Assembly (NCBI GenBank): GCA_032629725.1 | Contig: JAFEVB010000002.1 | Span: 3,534,001 to 3,598,000, forward strand | DNA: 64,000 nucleotides | Source: Gremmenia infestans | Lineage: Eukaryota; Ascomycota; Leotiomycetes; Helotiales; Hamatocanthoscyphaceae | Reading direction: 5' to 3' | Shown here: piece by piece, positions 45,614-57,494 of the stretch | Position numbering within the stretch: the stretch's first letter is position 1 | Layout: the number at the start of each line of letters is the position of its first letter | Made by a program: the position numbers and the translations under genes | Notes under the pieces: model-generated | The model's database searches: none | Told to the model about the DNA's origin: nothing | Seen by the model: the letters and a program-made list of their open reading frames with translations, nothing else

Positions 45614-47417
45614 ATGCTCGACGTCATTAGAGACGCTGCTCTCGGGCAATGGCTCCGCCTCTTGGGAGCCAAACATCTTGCACCGTACCCCGAAGAACTT
45701 CCCGATTTCAAGTTACCCTCGGCATATTCTCCCTATGAACAAACCCTATCACTCACGAACAAGAAACCCAACACACCTACGACAATCAACGAAATGGAGG
45801 AAGGGCGATCTCAAACCACGAATGAAAGGAATAATAAGGATATACCAGCAGAATCCAGTGGCGGTGACGACGACAGCATGAAAGACACCACCCTAGTCAC
45901 TTGGTACTCGGAAGATGATCCAGACAATCCTCACAACTGGTCACTCGGGAAGAAAATGTGGCTTAGCATACTCCTTCTGGTCTATACTGTCTCGGTCTAC
46001 ATTGGATCATCTCTTTATACCGCAAGCGAAACCGACATCATGTCTATCTTTGGAGTGAGCAACACTGTTGCCGCGCTTGGGCTTTCTCTCTACATTCTCG
46101 GCTATGGAATAGGGCCATTGTTATTCGCTCCACTCTCTGAAATTCCAGTAATTGGACGGAATCCCCTTTACATTTATACTTATATTATTTTCGTTGCTCT
46201 CGCCGTTGCAGCGTCGTTAGTAGATAATTTCGCGGGTCTGCTGGTGCTTCGATTCCTGCTAGGCTTTTTTGGCTCGCCATGTTTAGCCAATGCCGGAGCC
46301 AGCTTTGGTGACTTCTTTGGAGGGGGGAAAATGCCATATGTTATCGCATTATGGGGTGGGGGCGCAACTTTGAGTCCTGTATGACATTCCTTCCCCTCGA
46401 GACTTCCCAAACCCAGAATGGTTAACTGATAGAAAGGCTAGGCACTCGGCCCGCTTGTAGGTGGCTTTGCAGTTCAGGCAAAGGGATGGAGATGGAGCTC
46501 TTGGGAATTGCTTTGGTTCGCAGGCCCCATGTTGCTTGTAGTGCTAATAGGTCTACCGGAAACATCCGCTGACCATATTTTGCTTTGCCGAGCAAAGCGA
46601 CTTCGAGAATTGACGGGCCGCTCGAACCTCAAGTCAGAATCTGAGATTAAACAAGCCCAACTATCCCCTCGACAAGTCACCTTCGATGCCTTGATCAAAC
46701 CGTTTGAGATTAACATCCTCGATCCAGCTATGCTCTTCACGACTTTATACGCCGCTTTGACATACGGCTTATACTATTCATTTTTTGAGTCATTTCCCCT
46801 TGTATATATCGATATCTATGGCTTTAGCCTTGGAGAACTCGGCTTGTCATTTGTATCCGTCTTGTCTGGACTTTTCGTGAGCATAGCCTTGTACTGCAGC
46901 TATTTCTATTACATAGGGCATCCGAGAATGTTGAAAATGGAATCGGTGCCCCCTGAGGCTCGCTTATGGCCCGGGTTAATTGCCAGTTTCCTCATTCCCA
47001 TTGGTCTATTTATTTTTGGTAGGTCAACGCCAATATCCCCCTTCTTTACCACACTGGGCCAGAACTTACATATTCAACCTAGCCTGGACATCCCGAAAAT
47101 CAATCCATTGGATTGTCAGCCTCGTGGGCATCGCGATCAGCATGTGTGGAGTATTCATAATCATCCAGTGCATGTTTATATACATTCCGTTCACTTACCC
47201 AAAATACGCTGGTTCCCTCTTCGCAGCCAACGGTTTTGCGCGAAGCGCTTTCGCCGCTGCGGCCGTCCTCTTTGCAGGGCCGATGTTTTCACGGCTCGGA
47301 GTTGATGGTGGTGTTAGTTTACTTGGAGGGCTAACAGTTCTATGCATTTCTGGTATCTTTGGTCTCTACTATGGAGGGGCTACACTGAGGAAGAGAAGCA
47401 GATTTGCCGTTTCTTGA
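45614..47417 (+). CDS. Major facilitator superfamily drug/H+ antiporter (DHA1-like)
   Basis: Three exons, 45614-46378, 46442-47018 and 47083-47417, give 558 aa; junctions are phase 0 and phase 1. The cytosolic N-terminus (about 95 residues, Asp/Ser-rich) ends in VTWYSEDDPDNPHNWSLGKK, a motif typical of fungal DHA1 multidrug transporters. Twelve membrane segments can be traced, including YTVSVYIGSSLYTASETDIMSIFGVSNTVAALGLSLYILGYGIGPLLFAPLSEIPVIGR (helices 1-3) and WELLWFAGPMLLVVLIGLPET. The GFARSAFAAAAVLFAGPMFSRLGVDGG segment in the last exon matches the family's TM10-11 loop. Substrates cannot be predicted. It stands beside the PKS relic, divergently transcribed, so it may be the surviving exporter of a decayed biosynthetic locus. 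Confidence 0.88.
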
Positions 47418-48336
47418 CTCATCAGTCGCATTGGAAGTTCCGTGCTGCGTAACAGGGTACTGTATAATAATGTTTTAATATGTCTTATTTAATTTCTACT
47501 GGTTAAAGAAATTGTAAAAATTGTTTTCTAGTTCACATCAACGCGTATAATTTGATAATCTACTCCACTGAACACATTATCCACCCTTTCTTTCTTATGC
47601 GCTTCACATCAGCAGGTCGTTTGAAGATATTTTATACTGGGATTGTGATCGTGAGGGCTGTGGTGGGAATGGAAAGGTCCTGAGGGGTCTGTGAGTACTG
47701 GGCAAACGACGAAGGGGGTAGAAGATGAAGAATAGATGCGGACTGGGAAATTGATGGCTAGAGAGGGAGAAAGGTGAAAACGAGAGAAAACTATTTTAAA
47801 GGCGAGGATTTAATAGCAAACGTGCTAGAAGTGAGCTTGTTTGAAGCTTTAGATTATGTATTAATTGTATGCCGGACAACTCGGGAAGGATGACGCATTG
47901 AAACAGAACAACCTAGATCTAGACCCGGCAACATTTGCTAGAGCATTTCTATTTACGAGAAGGGCTCTTCTTCATAGCCAATCATTTATCCTTCAAGCTG
48001 CCGAATTTGTGGAGAAGCGCCAGTTTGGCTAAGCTTTTGCCAAGAAACTTGAGACAGCTCACATCCTTGTCTACCTACCCTAACGCTTGGACCCGACAGC
48101 CCAACGTTTCCCCTCCATCCACACGCAATGCAACCAACCCCCCTTAGCTACCTGTTTGACTTGACTACAAGCACCCACGTTGCTTGCTCGTCAATCTCAC
48201 CGCTCCTCATACCAACTTCCCTCCTCTTCCCCCTCTTCATTTTCTTTTACAAACTTTCGAGTTTGTTCAATTCCTCCTCTTCCCTCAACACCAAAAGCAA
48301 AGAAATCCACCCCGCACCCGCACTCTAGCCGTCACG
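47418..48336. other. Intergenic region, promoter of glutamate decarboxylase
   Basis: A 0.9-kb gap without a supported gene. The final 120 bp (about 48190-48330) are strongly C/T-rich, as is typical for the leader of a highly expressed fungal gene. Confidence 0.5.
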
Positions 48337-49988
48337 ATGGTTCACCTATCTCAGATCAAGAAGAACAAGACTATCGACAAGCCTCTCGTCGAGGGCCTGG
48401 AGAAGCTCGACATTGCCGCCAGCAGCCAATCCGACTTGTTCACGACCAGCGTCTACGGCTCAAAATTCGCTGCCGAGGATCTTCCAAAGCATGAGATGCC
48501 AGAAACCGAAATGCCCAAGGAGGTGGCCTACCGAATGATCAAGGATGATCTATCTCTCGATGGAAACCCAATGCTCAAGTAAATCTCCCGATCTATACCT
48601 CTGCGGACACTACCTAACCTACAATCGTGTAGCTTAGCTTCCTTTGTTACCACCTACATGGAGAAAGAAGTCGAAGATCTCATGACCGAAGCCTTTTCCA
48701 AGAACTTCATCGACTACGAAGAATACCCTCAATCGGCCGACATCCAGAACCGCTGCGTCAGCATGATTGGTCGTCTCTTCCATGCCCCCGTCGATGATGA
48801 GGGCGCGGCCTCGGTCGGTACATCTACAGTAGGATCCTCGGAAGCCATTATGCTTGGGGTCCTTGCAATGAAGAAGCGCTGGAAGAATGCACGCCAGGCA
48901 GCTGGCAAGCCCTTTGACAAGCCAAACATAGTTATGTCCTCTGCTGTGCAGGTGTGCTGGGAGAAGGCTGCTCGATACTTTGAAGTTGAGGAAAAATACG
49001 TCTACTGTACGCCAGGCCGATATGTGATTGATCCCGAGGAGACGGTGAATCTTGTCGACGAGAACACGATTGGTATTTGCGTGATTTTGGGCACAACTTA
49101 TACTGGAGAATATGAGGATGCGAAGGCTGTCAATGATCTGCTGATCGAGAGGAATATTGATACCGTCATTCACATTGATGCTGCGTCTGGTGGATTTGTC
49201 GCTCCATTCGTCGTTCCTGAATTGGAGTGGGATTTCAGACTTGAAAAGGTCGTTTCGATTAACACTTCTGGTCACAAGTACGACTTACTCTGTAATCCCC
49301 GATGTTGTGTTACTAACAATTGCACAGGTATGGTCTTGTATACCCCGGTGTAGGATGGGTCATCTGGAGGCAACCAGAGTACCTCCCCAAAGAACTTGTG
49401 TTCAACATCAACTACCTCGGTGCAGACCAAGCGTCTTTCACCCTGAACTTTTCTAAGGGCGCTTCGCAAGTCATTGGCCAGTACTACCAACTCATCCGCC
49501 TTGGCAAGCATGGCTACCGCTCTATCATGGGCAACCTCACCCGTACCGCCGATTACCTCTCTGGTTCTCTGGAACAATTGGGTTTTATCATCATGTCCCA
49601 AACCAATGGCAAGGGCCTGCCTCTTGTGGCTTTCCGTCTTGACGAGAAAGCCAATAAACACTACGACGAATTCGCACTTGCTCATCAATTACGCCAGCGA
49701 TCTTGGGTCGTCCCAGCTTACACCATGGCTCCTAATACCAATGACCTGAAGATGTTGAGAGTAGTCGTCCGAGAAGACTTCTCCAAGTCACGATGTGATC
49801 AATTGCTCGATGATATCAAGTTGTGCATGCAAGTCCTAGATGCTATGGACCCGAAGGAGATTGAGAAGCACAGCAAGCTTATCAAGAATGTCACTCACTC
49901 GGGCAAGAATAAGCATAATGCGTCTCATTATAAGAATGAGAAGCATAGCTTGCAGGGGAAGACTGGCAAGACACATGCCATTTGCTAA
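48337..49988 (+). CDS. GAD1: Glutamate decarboxylase
   Basis: Three exons, 48337-48578, 48633-49277 and 49328-49988, give 515 aa with consistent phases. The enzyme converts glutamate to GABA and CO2 with pyridoxal phosphate. The PLP-binding lysine is Lys296 in SINTSGHKYG, whose codon is split by the second intron. Other family signatures are TTYMEKEVEDLM, EYPQSADIQNRC, VGTSTVGSSEAIMLGVLAMKKRW, IHIDAASGGFVAPF and LTRTADYLSGSLE. The length is slightly larger than the bacterial enzyme. The start follows a C/T-rich leader. C-terminal residues 470-515 are Lys/His-rich and may form the calmodulin-binding or regulatory tail, as in plant and yeast enzymes; that is inference. It probably has a role in the GABA shunt and stress tolerance. 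Confidence 0.95.
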
Positions 49989-52618
49989 AGTGGATTGCTG
50001 GTGAATGAATGCTGGTGGGAATCTTGGAGGCAAGCTTTGGTACAGCAAAAATGGGTGCTAGGATGGATACATAAAAATATGTTGGGTAGGACATGATGGG
50101 TAGGATATTGCCTGACTTTTCTTCAAATAAAGACTGATGAATCTTGAACCTTCAAAACCTCGTTGCGACATTTATTTCCTACTCTAAATTCCACTCTCAA
50201 TTTCACGTAAAAGCGTGTACCTTTTCTATTTCAACCCTTCATAACTCTCTCCAAGCCACAGCATCCTAATTAGCGCAGACTCGCGGCGATGCGCAACAAT
50301 TGACCAAACTCTCGATTGCCCAATTGAGCACCTTGGAGAAATGAACGCGGCTGGCTCAATCCAGCTCACGAATTTCATCCGCGCTTTTCGTGCTGCGCTA
50401 AACACATAAAGTCACCCCTTGAGCACGTGACATACCCCCTTTGAATCTGTATGAAATCTACATACAGATCGTTACTGATGGTTTCATATCCACATATGAG
50501 AGCAATGAGGAAGATAATATGGTTTGCCTGCGGGTTGGATGTTTCTAAGGTTTGTCAATTAAGTCTTTTGCTGCTCGGGGAGAGAGAAAAAGATCAGATA
50601 GGTATGTGTGGTAGAAGCTGGTATAAATCGAACACTTTAGGAAATCTCCTAGGGAGAGCTGCTGTCAAGTTCGTGTTTACTGTCAATTTCATAGTTGGTT
50701 AGGTGGGTGGAAGGAGTTCCGATGATTCGTAACGTCTAAGGACTTGCAGATACAGAGTGAGTAGAGCCACAAGTGAAGCGTTGCGCGGATTTGTTTAGGG
50801 CGGGATATTAATTAGATTGGGATATATATGCATTTATCCAAGACGAAGAGTTCCGAACTTCTCGTAAGGTTGAAATACATGATTTGCAAGGCTTATAGGG
50901 GAGTGTTTGGTTGTGAAGTGAGAGGGTGTTTTATAGTTGTTTTGGGTGATATGATATGTGTTTGCGAGGGTTGGGTGTGGATAAGGTGGGAAGGAAGTGG
51001 ATATTTAAATCGTCATTTGAGCTTGAGCTTGTTGCAGTTCAATTTCTAATGATAATGAGGACAAATTCACTCTCGTCGCAATCCTACGATGCCTCCAATC
51101 TCATTGACGCACGGACGAAAAGGGAAGCGGGAAGCGGGAAGCATTGTCGATTCAATTCGCCCATTCAAAGAGTAAGAAAATTCGTTCTTTAGGTATCCAG
51201 GATGTATTTCTGTTTGCTGTCAGGTTGCTTGAAAGTTTGCTGTCAATTTGAATGGACGCCCGAGAGAAGTTGCGACGAGATATATACCTTGGTGTAGAGC
51301 CAGGCGTAGACCGAACTGTTATTAGACTTTTTGATGATTGTGAATGTAGGCAAGAAGGCCTAAATTTGATGCCAGACATCAACAGGTATTGTTTAGGGTG
51401 GAAATTGGCGGCGCAATGAATGGTTCATATTTAGGTCTATTCGTGGCTGGCTAGGTGTTTGCAGTCCGAACCTCCAAGATGCGGGAAGTTTTATACTTTT
51501 GTTTGTTGTCTCCGTGTGCTATACTCGCTAGGTAAGAAATCAAAAGAAGAGGAAAAAAGGGGGGAGATTTCGTCTATTAGCCCGAGGAGCTGTAGGGGGA
51601 TGAATATACGGATGGTATGGAGAGTTGGGATGATCCTAACTTGGGATCAGAGTTTAGAGTTAGCGGGAGAATATACCGTTCGATGACTGCGTTGGGAGAA
51701 GTTTTGGTTTAATAATTGCCTGCGGCTCAGGAGTCAGGTTCAAGACAGCGAGGCATGTGTGGAGACAGACCTTTGTTTCTCCGGCTTGATCAGCGTTGGG
51801 AGGTCCATAAGACTTCCTTCTCTGACTCTATTTCTCTGTACCTTACTTTACATCTTCATAGCAGAATCCCAGACACATCACACGCCGAGCTTCTTTCAAA
51901 ATATGTGTGTATGGGATAGTGTCTCATGAATCTGCTGTCGAGCTAGGCCTTGCTGTCAACATCAAGATATCACTTTGAAATCTCGACGTCATGACCAAGG
52001 CTTGTATACCCAGCTCTTCGACCGTCATGAGGCACCTCGTCCTCCTCGCATCTATCCGTCCCCAAGCTGGCAGCTGAACTACATGGAAATTTGATAAGCT
52101 GCCATAATGATATATTGACCGCTCTTGAGCGATGTTAAATGAGTGGCATGCACGTGAATCCTAAATCTTGACCCGCCCCACAGCAATTACAAACTTGGAC
52201 AAGTCTTTTTCAGCACTACGAACACGGTTGCTTAGAGTTCACAGTCTAGTATATCTTAAAACCAGACGGATTGTTGCAGAAATTAGGTAGTTTAAGGGTC
52301 TAGGCTCATTGCAGGTTAAAGTGAAGCTCGCTTAATTCAGGGGGCGAGGTGGAGCCACCACGAGCAGTCTGTTGCACCCTTAAAACTGACAAGCTTTTGT
52401 TATCCTTCTTATGTCATTTGAAAAGAATTTATTATATTCACATAAAAAGTGAATCTCCAACTTGCCTACATTGAATGATAATGTACTCTTTTGATTCACA
52501 GTGGGGTAGAGATGTCACAATTACAGCGGTACATTTACTACCTAAATCCATTCACAAGATTGGTTTTAAAAGACAGTAAGTTAACTCCTTGGTCATCAAG
52601 CATCTTAAGAAGAAAACC
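49989..52618. other. Gene-poor intergenic region
   Basis: About 2.6 kb with only short, unsupported frames. A GGGAAGC tandem triplet is at 51122-51142. It is relatively A/T-rich beyond 52100 and holds the promoter of the next small gene. Confidence 0.45.
51122..51142. repeat. Three tandem GGGAAGC units
   Basis: Three perfect 7-bp units in intergenic DNA. Not part of any gene I recognise. Confidence 0.85.
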
Positions 52619-53152
52619 ATGGATAGTCCTGCAGAATCTGCTCTACAAGTTACGATGGCAGAAGACACCAATACCATATTCTGCTGTGCCTCCCCCAGCA
52701 TCCCGAAATCATCCCCTTCAAACGCCTTAACAATCTTCCTAGAAGCAATCGAAAAGTTGAGCACGTCCAAGCAACTTCAAAGCGAATTTCTCTTCCCTCC
52801 TTACGCCTTTCCCGATACTCGTTCACCGCCCCCAATTTCCAAAAAGGTCATTGAAATAGAGTCTATCCGCAACCGAAAACATCCCCACCGAATAAAGCAC
52901 TATGTCTATCTAGAGGGCGAAGGAAATGATAATGCTAAGGGACTGAACCTTGGATGAAAAACGTTGCTTGAGTTGCAGATGTATCCGGAAGACGCATTCA
53001 GAGAAGTGAAGGAGCAGGTTGTCCATCAGTGGTTTGCGGCTAGAAGGGATTGGTGGGACAAAGATGTCAAGAAGGACGATGAGCATGTGGGATGGATTTG
53101 TAAGAATTGTAAGGTGGAATACCATGCGAGGGTCTTGACAGTTGCAGATTAA
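52619..53152 (+). CDS. Small hypothetical protein with C-terminal CxxC, about 152 aa
   Basis: Two exons, 52619-52903 and 52979-53152, are inferred. The donor GTCTAT and acceptor TTGCAG are phase-0, and a CTGAAC-type branch lies between. Without the intron the reading frame ends at 52957 and the downstream part would be in another frame. The product starts MDSPAESALQVTMAED, has FLEAIEKLSTSK and SKKVIEIESIRNRKHPHR, then EVKEQVVHQWFAARRDWWDKDV and ends GWICKNCKVEYHARVLTVAD. The last part contains a C-x2-C pair. No family was recognised. The alternative is that the two frames are remains of one gene broken by a frameshift. Confidence 0.45.
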
Positions 53153-53791
53153 AATCAAGATTGAGAAGGTAAGATGAAGGTGGCCATTAAGGCTTCTAGA
53201 TAATTCTTCTTGGATAACTCAGGGCGAATGCCATGTTCTGGAAGAATCAAAAGCACATTGGGTATCGGCATGATTCCCCTAGGATAAAACTCACAAAACA
53301 ACCGTCAATTGTGAAACCTTATAGCCCGTCCAATTCATATAATGTTAGATGTAACTTTACCTACCAACACCTGTAAATTTACCTCTAATTTCCGCCCTAT
53401 GGAGCGGTTTCAAGCTTCTCGCTATATTCTAGCCGGCGTAATTCTGCAATCGGCTCAACTTTAACTTTCCATATATACACAAATACGTAACGACTTGGCC
53501 ATATTATTTCTCTCGCATTTCTCGGGCTGAGCTGTGGCGCAAAGATGCATAAAAGTGGCTGTGTCTTCTCCCCACGTGAATCAAAATCGGTCACCTAATC
53601 GGGACATTGCAAGGCAACCGTCCCAATTAGGACTCCGACACTGCCCCACCAGAATCGCTTACATCTTCTCATCCATATCTCATAACATGTAGTCCTAACA
53701 TCAAACACAAATTATGCCATGTAATTTTTAATCGTTAAAGGAAATTCTACTATTGTCAATCGTTTCCCAGGAATCACCGAATCGGCCCATC
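53153..53791. promoter_or_regulatory. Intergenic region upstream of the regulator gene
   Basis: A 640-bp gap, A/T-rich, holding the upstream region of the following gene. No other element identified. Confidence 0.4.
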
Positions 53792-55268
53792 ATGGAAGGT
53801 CCCCCACCAACATACAGGGTTTTCCGTGACCAGCACGGTATTCCACAATTCGAACCCAAGAGAGGCACTCAGGCGTTGAAAGATGCATTGATATATTCGT
53901 TTCCAGCCTTAGAGACAGAATTGCAACTCATGCAAGCAGCATTGAAGAAGTTTTTTGATTCGGAGCGGACAACATCATTCGTTTGTGAACTGCCCGAGAA
54001 CAACTTGCAAGCCAGTCTTGCAAAGAAGAGGGAGGTCTCTGTGTCTCCAGTAAATGCCGCAAGGGCGTCTTTGAGAAGTTGGAAACTGCCAGGGGCACAA
54101 CGAACATCCTCGCGACCAACTTCACGACCCTCATCCCGAGCATCGTCGCGGGCTGGTTCAAGGGGGTCCTCCCGAGCACCCTCTCGAGCGGACACCCCAG
54201 CTCAATGCGCCGCCCTGGAGCCTTTGATCGAAGTCATAACAGGTGGAATGATGACCACGTGGGATTTGTCAAGTGGGCAAGAATTGGAAAAGAGAAGAAG
54301 GCAGCCATATGATCCAGTCAAGCGTCGTAAAGTTGCTGAGAATAGGGGCAACGCTTGTGACAAGCATCGGGCTGCCAAGACCACCGTGAGTTGCAAACTA
54401 TGGATACGAACTACTAGATCACTTTTCTCAATACTCGTAGTGCGATCCAGATGAATGTCCTCAAAATAAAATACACTCGAAACCGGTAGACGACAGTTCG
54501 AAAGGCAGTTGCACATTGAGGGGTAGAGTGTCTCAACTCAGTCTATCTCGGGCCAATAATACCACGAATACTGGCATATTAGACACAGATAGACAAAACA
54601 CAAGGTACCAAGTTACTTCTTCTCATTTCAAGCAGCATTTTGCTGATCTTATACACAGAACCGATACAGACTTTGTTCTTCGCCCGATACCCCAAACTGA
54701 GCACGTCCCTTCCCTGGCCAAATCTGATGTGTTTTGGGACACTTCCGACCCATTTCCTTTGGAGTTTCAGGCCGAAAGCTCCCTGTTAAGCTTTGCAGAT
54801 ATGGCTAGTAACAGTGACTCTGGTTACTGGACAGATAGCGATTGTGTTGGTTCTATTACGATGAATTCCTGCAGCAGCTACCCCTACTTTCCAGAATCAT
54901 CATTTGAGTCCAATCAATACGGAGTTGGGAGTAGTGACAACACCAACACGCCCTCTGAACAACCCAAACTTGCTCATGTCTTCAAAACAACCAATTCAAG
55001 TCTCAGCCACCAGTGCACAATTGAAGTACAAAGCCCCATACTCCCGCCCCAAGGCTCGCAAACGCTTTTGAACGAGAGTCCGCATCAAGCATACCCCCCA
55101 TCACCAACAGAGAGCCCTGACCAGATTTTGTTGGAGCCTGCGGCTAGATGGTCGGAGGAAGCCTTGTTGTGCAACGAAGACCCGTTCATGGGGAGTTGGG
55201 CAAGCCAGAAAGCAAATCATCTCTTCCACGACTACGATTGGGTATTATCTCACGTAGAGAATCTTTGA
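53792..55268 (+). CDS. Putative regulator with Cys/His zinc-knuckle-like motif
   Basis: Two exons, 53792-54385 and 54441-55268 (GTGAGT donor, TAG acceptor, phase 0), give 473 aa. The start is the first in-frame ATG (MEGPPPTYRVFRDQHG). A stretch of SR dipeptides (SSRPTSRPSSRASSRAG and more) lies about residues 120-150. Residues 175-205 read YDPVKRRKVAENRGNACDKHR, AAKTT and CDPDECPQ: Cys189, His192, Cys199 and Cys204, preceded by a basic region. This resembles the basic-plus-cysteine DNA-binding segment of fungal regulators, with a CHCC rather than classical Zn2Cys6 pattern. The intron falls exactly between the second Thr and Cys199. The rest is Ser/Thr/Asp-rich and may be an activation domain. 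The family is not certain; function is inferred. Confidence 0.72.
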
Positions 55269-56281
55269 GCTTTTTGGGACTCAATGGCTAAAATTATGCC
55301 TCATCTCAAAGACAGTCTCTGTATAACGCATTGACAGCCTCGAAAAACTCATTGGAGAATTTTGGGAGGGGTGGTAGTTCTCCGTTAGGCTAAACTTACG
55401 CTTGATTGAGTGTGATCTTCTCCTTTCCCTCCTACCTGAGCGGTACTGCTTCCACGCTACGCACCAACGTTAGGATCATCAAAAGTTGGCTTGGAGTCTT
55501 TGCTTAAGACCTCGACTTCATCCGGCTTTTAGTCTGACCTTCCACCCGGTTTTGGTGTTCGTCCTTGGGATTCTGTATTACCAGATCCTATGAAGGGATT
55601 TTGCATGTGGACTAGCAAGCCGATAGCCAACAACGCAGGCTTAGAAGAGTTCAAGTTGACAGTCATATGCATGAGTAAAGCGCACCAGGCAACCGAGAGC
55701 ACAGTGCCAGTGATGAATGGCTGCGTTGTGATACAAGCCACGATGGAAGCGAAGATTCCAAGCAGTCAATGGCTTTACAATTACGCTCCATGAGAGGGGT
55801 AAGCGGCAAAACTGCATATGAACTCGTCCTTAGATACACGTAGAATAGTTGCCAGCCATCCGAACATTGCGATTGTGTGCCAATCAATGTCGATACATGC
55901 CAGGCCTTACCGCAGACTTCCAATTATATTTGCTGGAATCTTTAGTCCATGTCTGCTATTATGCTAGGCAGTTCCACAGGCTTCATCAGCGATGCCACCA
56001 TTGACCTGCTAAGCGAGCCTATTAGGGGCAAACTTCTGGACAACAGGATATTGCGCATGTTGCTCCTGTTACTCGCCAAGCTTGATAACAGTATGCAAAG
56101 ATGAAGACACGCCTAGGGCTACGGCAAGCTGGTCGTGTTTCTGACAAGACACATCTCAATGTCGACCACTTCCCTGAATATCAAAGTCGCTCATTTTCTA
56201 CTCCAGATACCCCCCCAAAAAAGACACAGGCTGAGCTCATGGATATTTTATTTAGCGCTCCTACTGTGATGAATGTAGCGA
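55269..56281. other. Intergenic region with a possible membrane-protein remnant
   Basis: About 1 kb. Minus-strand sequence at 55529-55770 can be read as a hydrophobic, protein-like stretch (LLGIFASIVACITTQPFITG, then ALLAIGLLVHMQNPF), ending in PGGRSD and a stop. A second frame at 55663-55923 overlaps it out of phase. Neither matches a family I know. Confidence 0.3.
55529..55770 (-). pseudogene. Possible remnant of a membrane protein (low confidence)
   Basis: An open frame of about 80 codons without a clear start encodes two hydrophobic segments and a Gly/Ser-rich tail. It may be the final exon of an unrecognised gene or a decayed copy. Alternatively it is a chance frame. Confidence 0.2.
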
Positions 56282-57494
56282 TTATGGAAACAAAGAACTC
56301 AAAGGGGTCTCCTCAAAATAACCTCGATTTTTCTCCCATCCCTTGACAACAAAGTCTCTGCCCACCTCTACCACTTTCTCAATCTGCTCCTGTGTTCCCC
56401 ATCCCTGAACCCTGGAGCCCCAACAAATCAGGTGCGCGCCAACATGAATGGCAGTCCTGAACGCCACCTGCTCCTCCAACTTCCCATACCCCTTCATGAA
56501 TGCCTCGATGAGCCAGACCCCAGCATCGAGACCCTTGAAATGTTTCAATTCAAAGAGCTCAGCGAACATTTGACCAAGATCAAAAGCGTGACCACTGAGA
56601 TGAGAAAGCTCCCAGTCAATGATGAACAACTTTAAAGGTTCTTCTGGGTCAGGAAACGGTGCATTCTTCAGCAGCACGCTATTGGAAAAGGATCAGCGAG
56701 AATTTACACAAAGTCAAGTTCAGTTCACTGAAAAAGCTTACTTTCCGCTCCAGAAATCTCCATGGATTAAGCTCCCCTCTTCCCGATCCAAACGGGTCCT
56801 AACATCCTTTGCGACGGCTTCAAACACTTCCTTGCTGGCCTGCAAGATATGAGGAAAGTCTTCAATCGTAGCTACCAACCGCGGATAGTTGATTGCGTAT
56901 TTCAGCTCCTTCATCGCCACGTTACCCTTCATAGATTCTCTCAAGCTGAGCTGTCCTTCAGCTGCGCCCCATACATGGAAAGTCTTGGCCCAGAGCCCGA
57001 GAGCGTGGCCTAGGCGTGAACACTGTGCTTTGGTAAGACTGTGCGTTAAGGCGTAGGTCTTGAGCTCGGTAGAAGCGGGCAGGTCTGTATATATTTGGGT
57101 GTGGGTCTCTTGGGAGAAGGTATATAGCCTAGGGGTCTGTACTGTTATGCCGGAATAGGAGATGGGGCTGAGTGTTTCCAACCCCGAGAGGATAGTCTGC
57201 TCGAAATCCTAGAGATCCTCATTAGTTGGTATGTTTTACGTGAGGGTAATGAACGAGACTTACGCAGCGGGTGGATGTTAATTTGAAATTGGGATTCGAA
57301 GCCACATAGGATTCTGTATGCTTGATGACAATGCTCTTGGTGCCGTCTTCGAGAGGCTTGATCAGTGTACCGCGGTATACAAAGTTAGCTGTTCCGCCGG
57401 AGAGCTTGGTAAGGGATGCACAGGCGTATGGGCCATGGCTGAGACTTGTTTGAACTTGATCGAGCATCTCATCATTGCTTGAAGTAGTAGCCAT
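56282..57494 (-). CDS. Aminoglycoside-phosphotransferase-fold kinase
   Basis: Three exons, 57494-57264, 57208-56742 and 56678-56282, give 364 aa. The start MATTSSNDEMLDQVQTSL precedes the nucleotide-binding part (LSGGTANFVYRGTL and KSIVIKHTESYV). The catalytic loop is H226-G227-D228-FWSG-N233, with N233 created only by splicing of intron 2; unspliced it would read HGDFWSGK. The metal-binding Asp is D254 in FIIDWELSHLSG. This arrangement is typical of APH and choline/methylthioribose kinase-type folds that phosphorylate small molecules. The GSLIHGDFWSGN and IDWEL wording is closest to methylthioribose-kinase-like fungal members, but the substrate is uncertain. No membrane span or signal peptide. 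Confidence 0.88.

Noticed and set aside
56282..57494. Kinase with a lost catalytic Asn (HGDFWSGK)
   Set aside because: Joining across the intron at 56741-56679 restores Asn233; the Lys reading comes from intron sequence.
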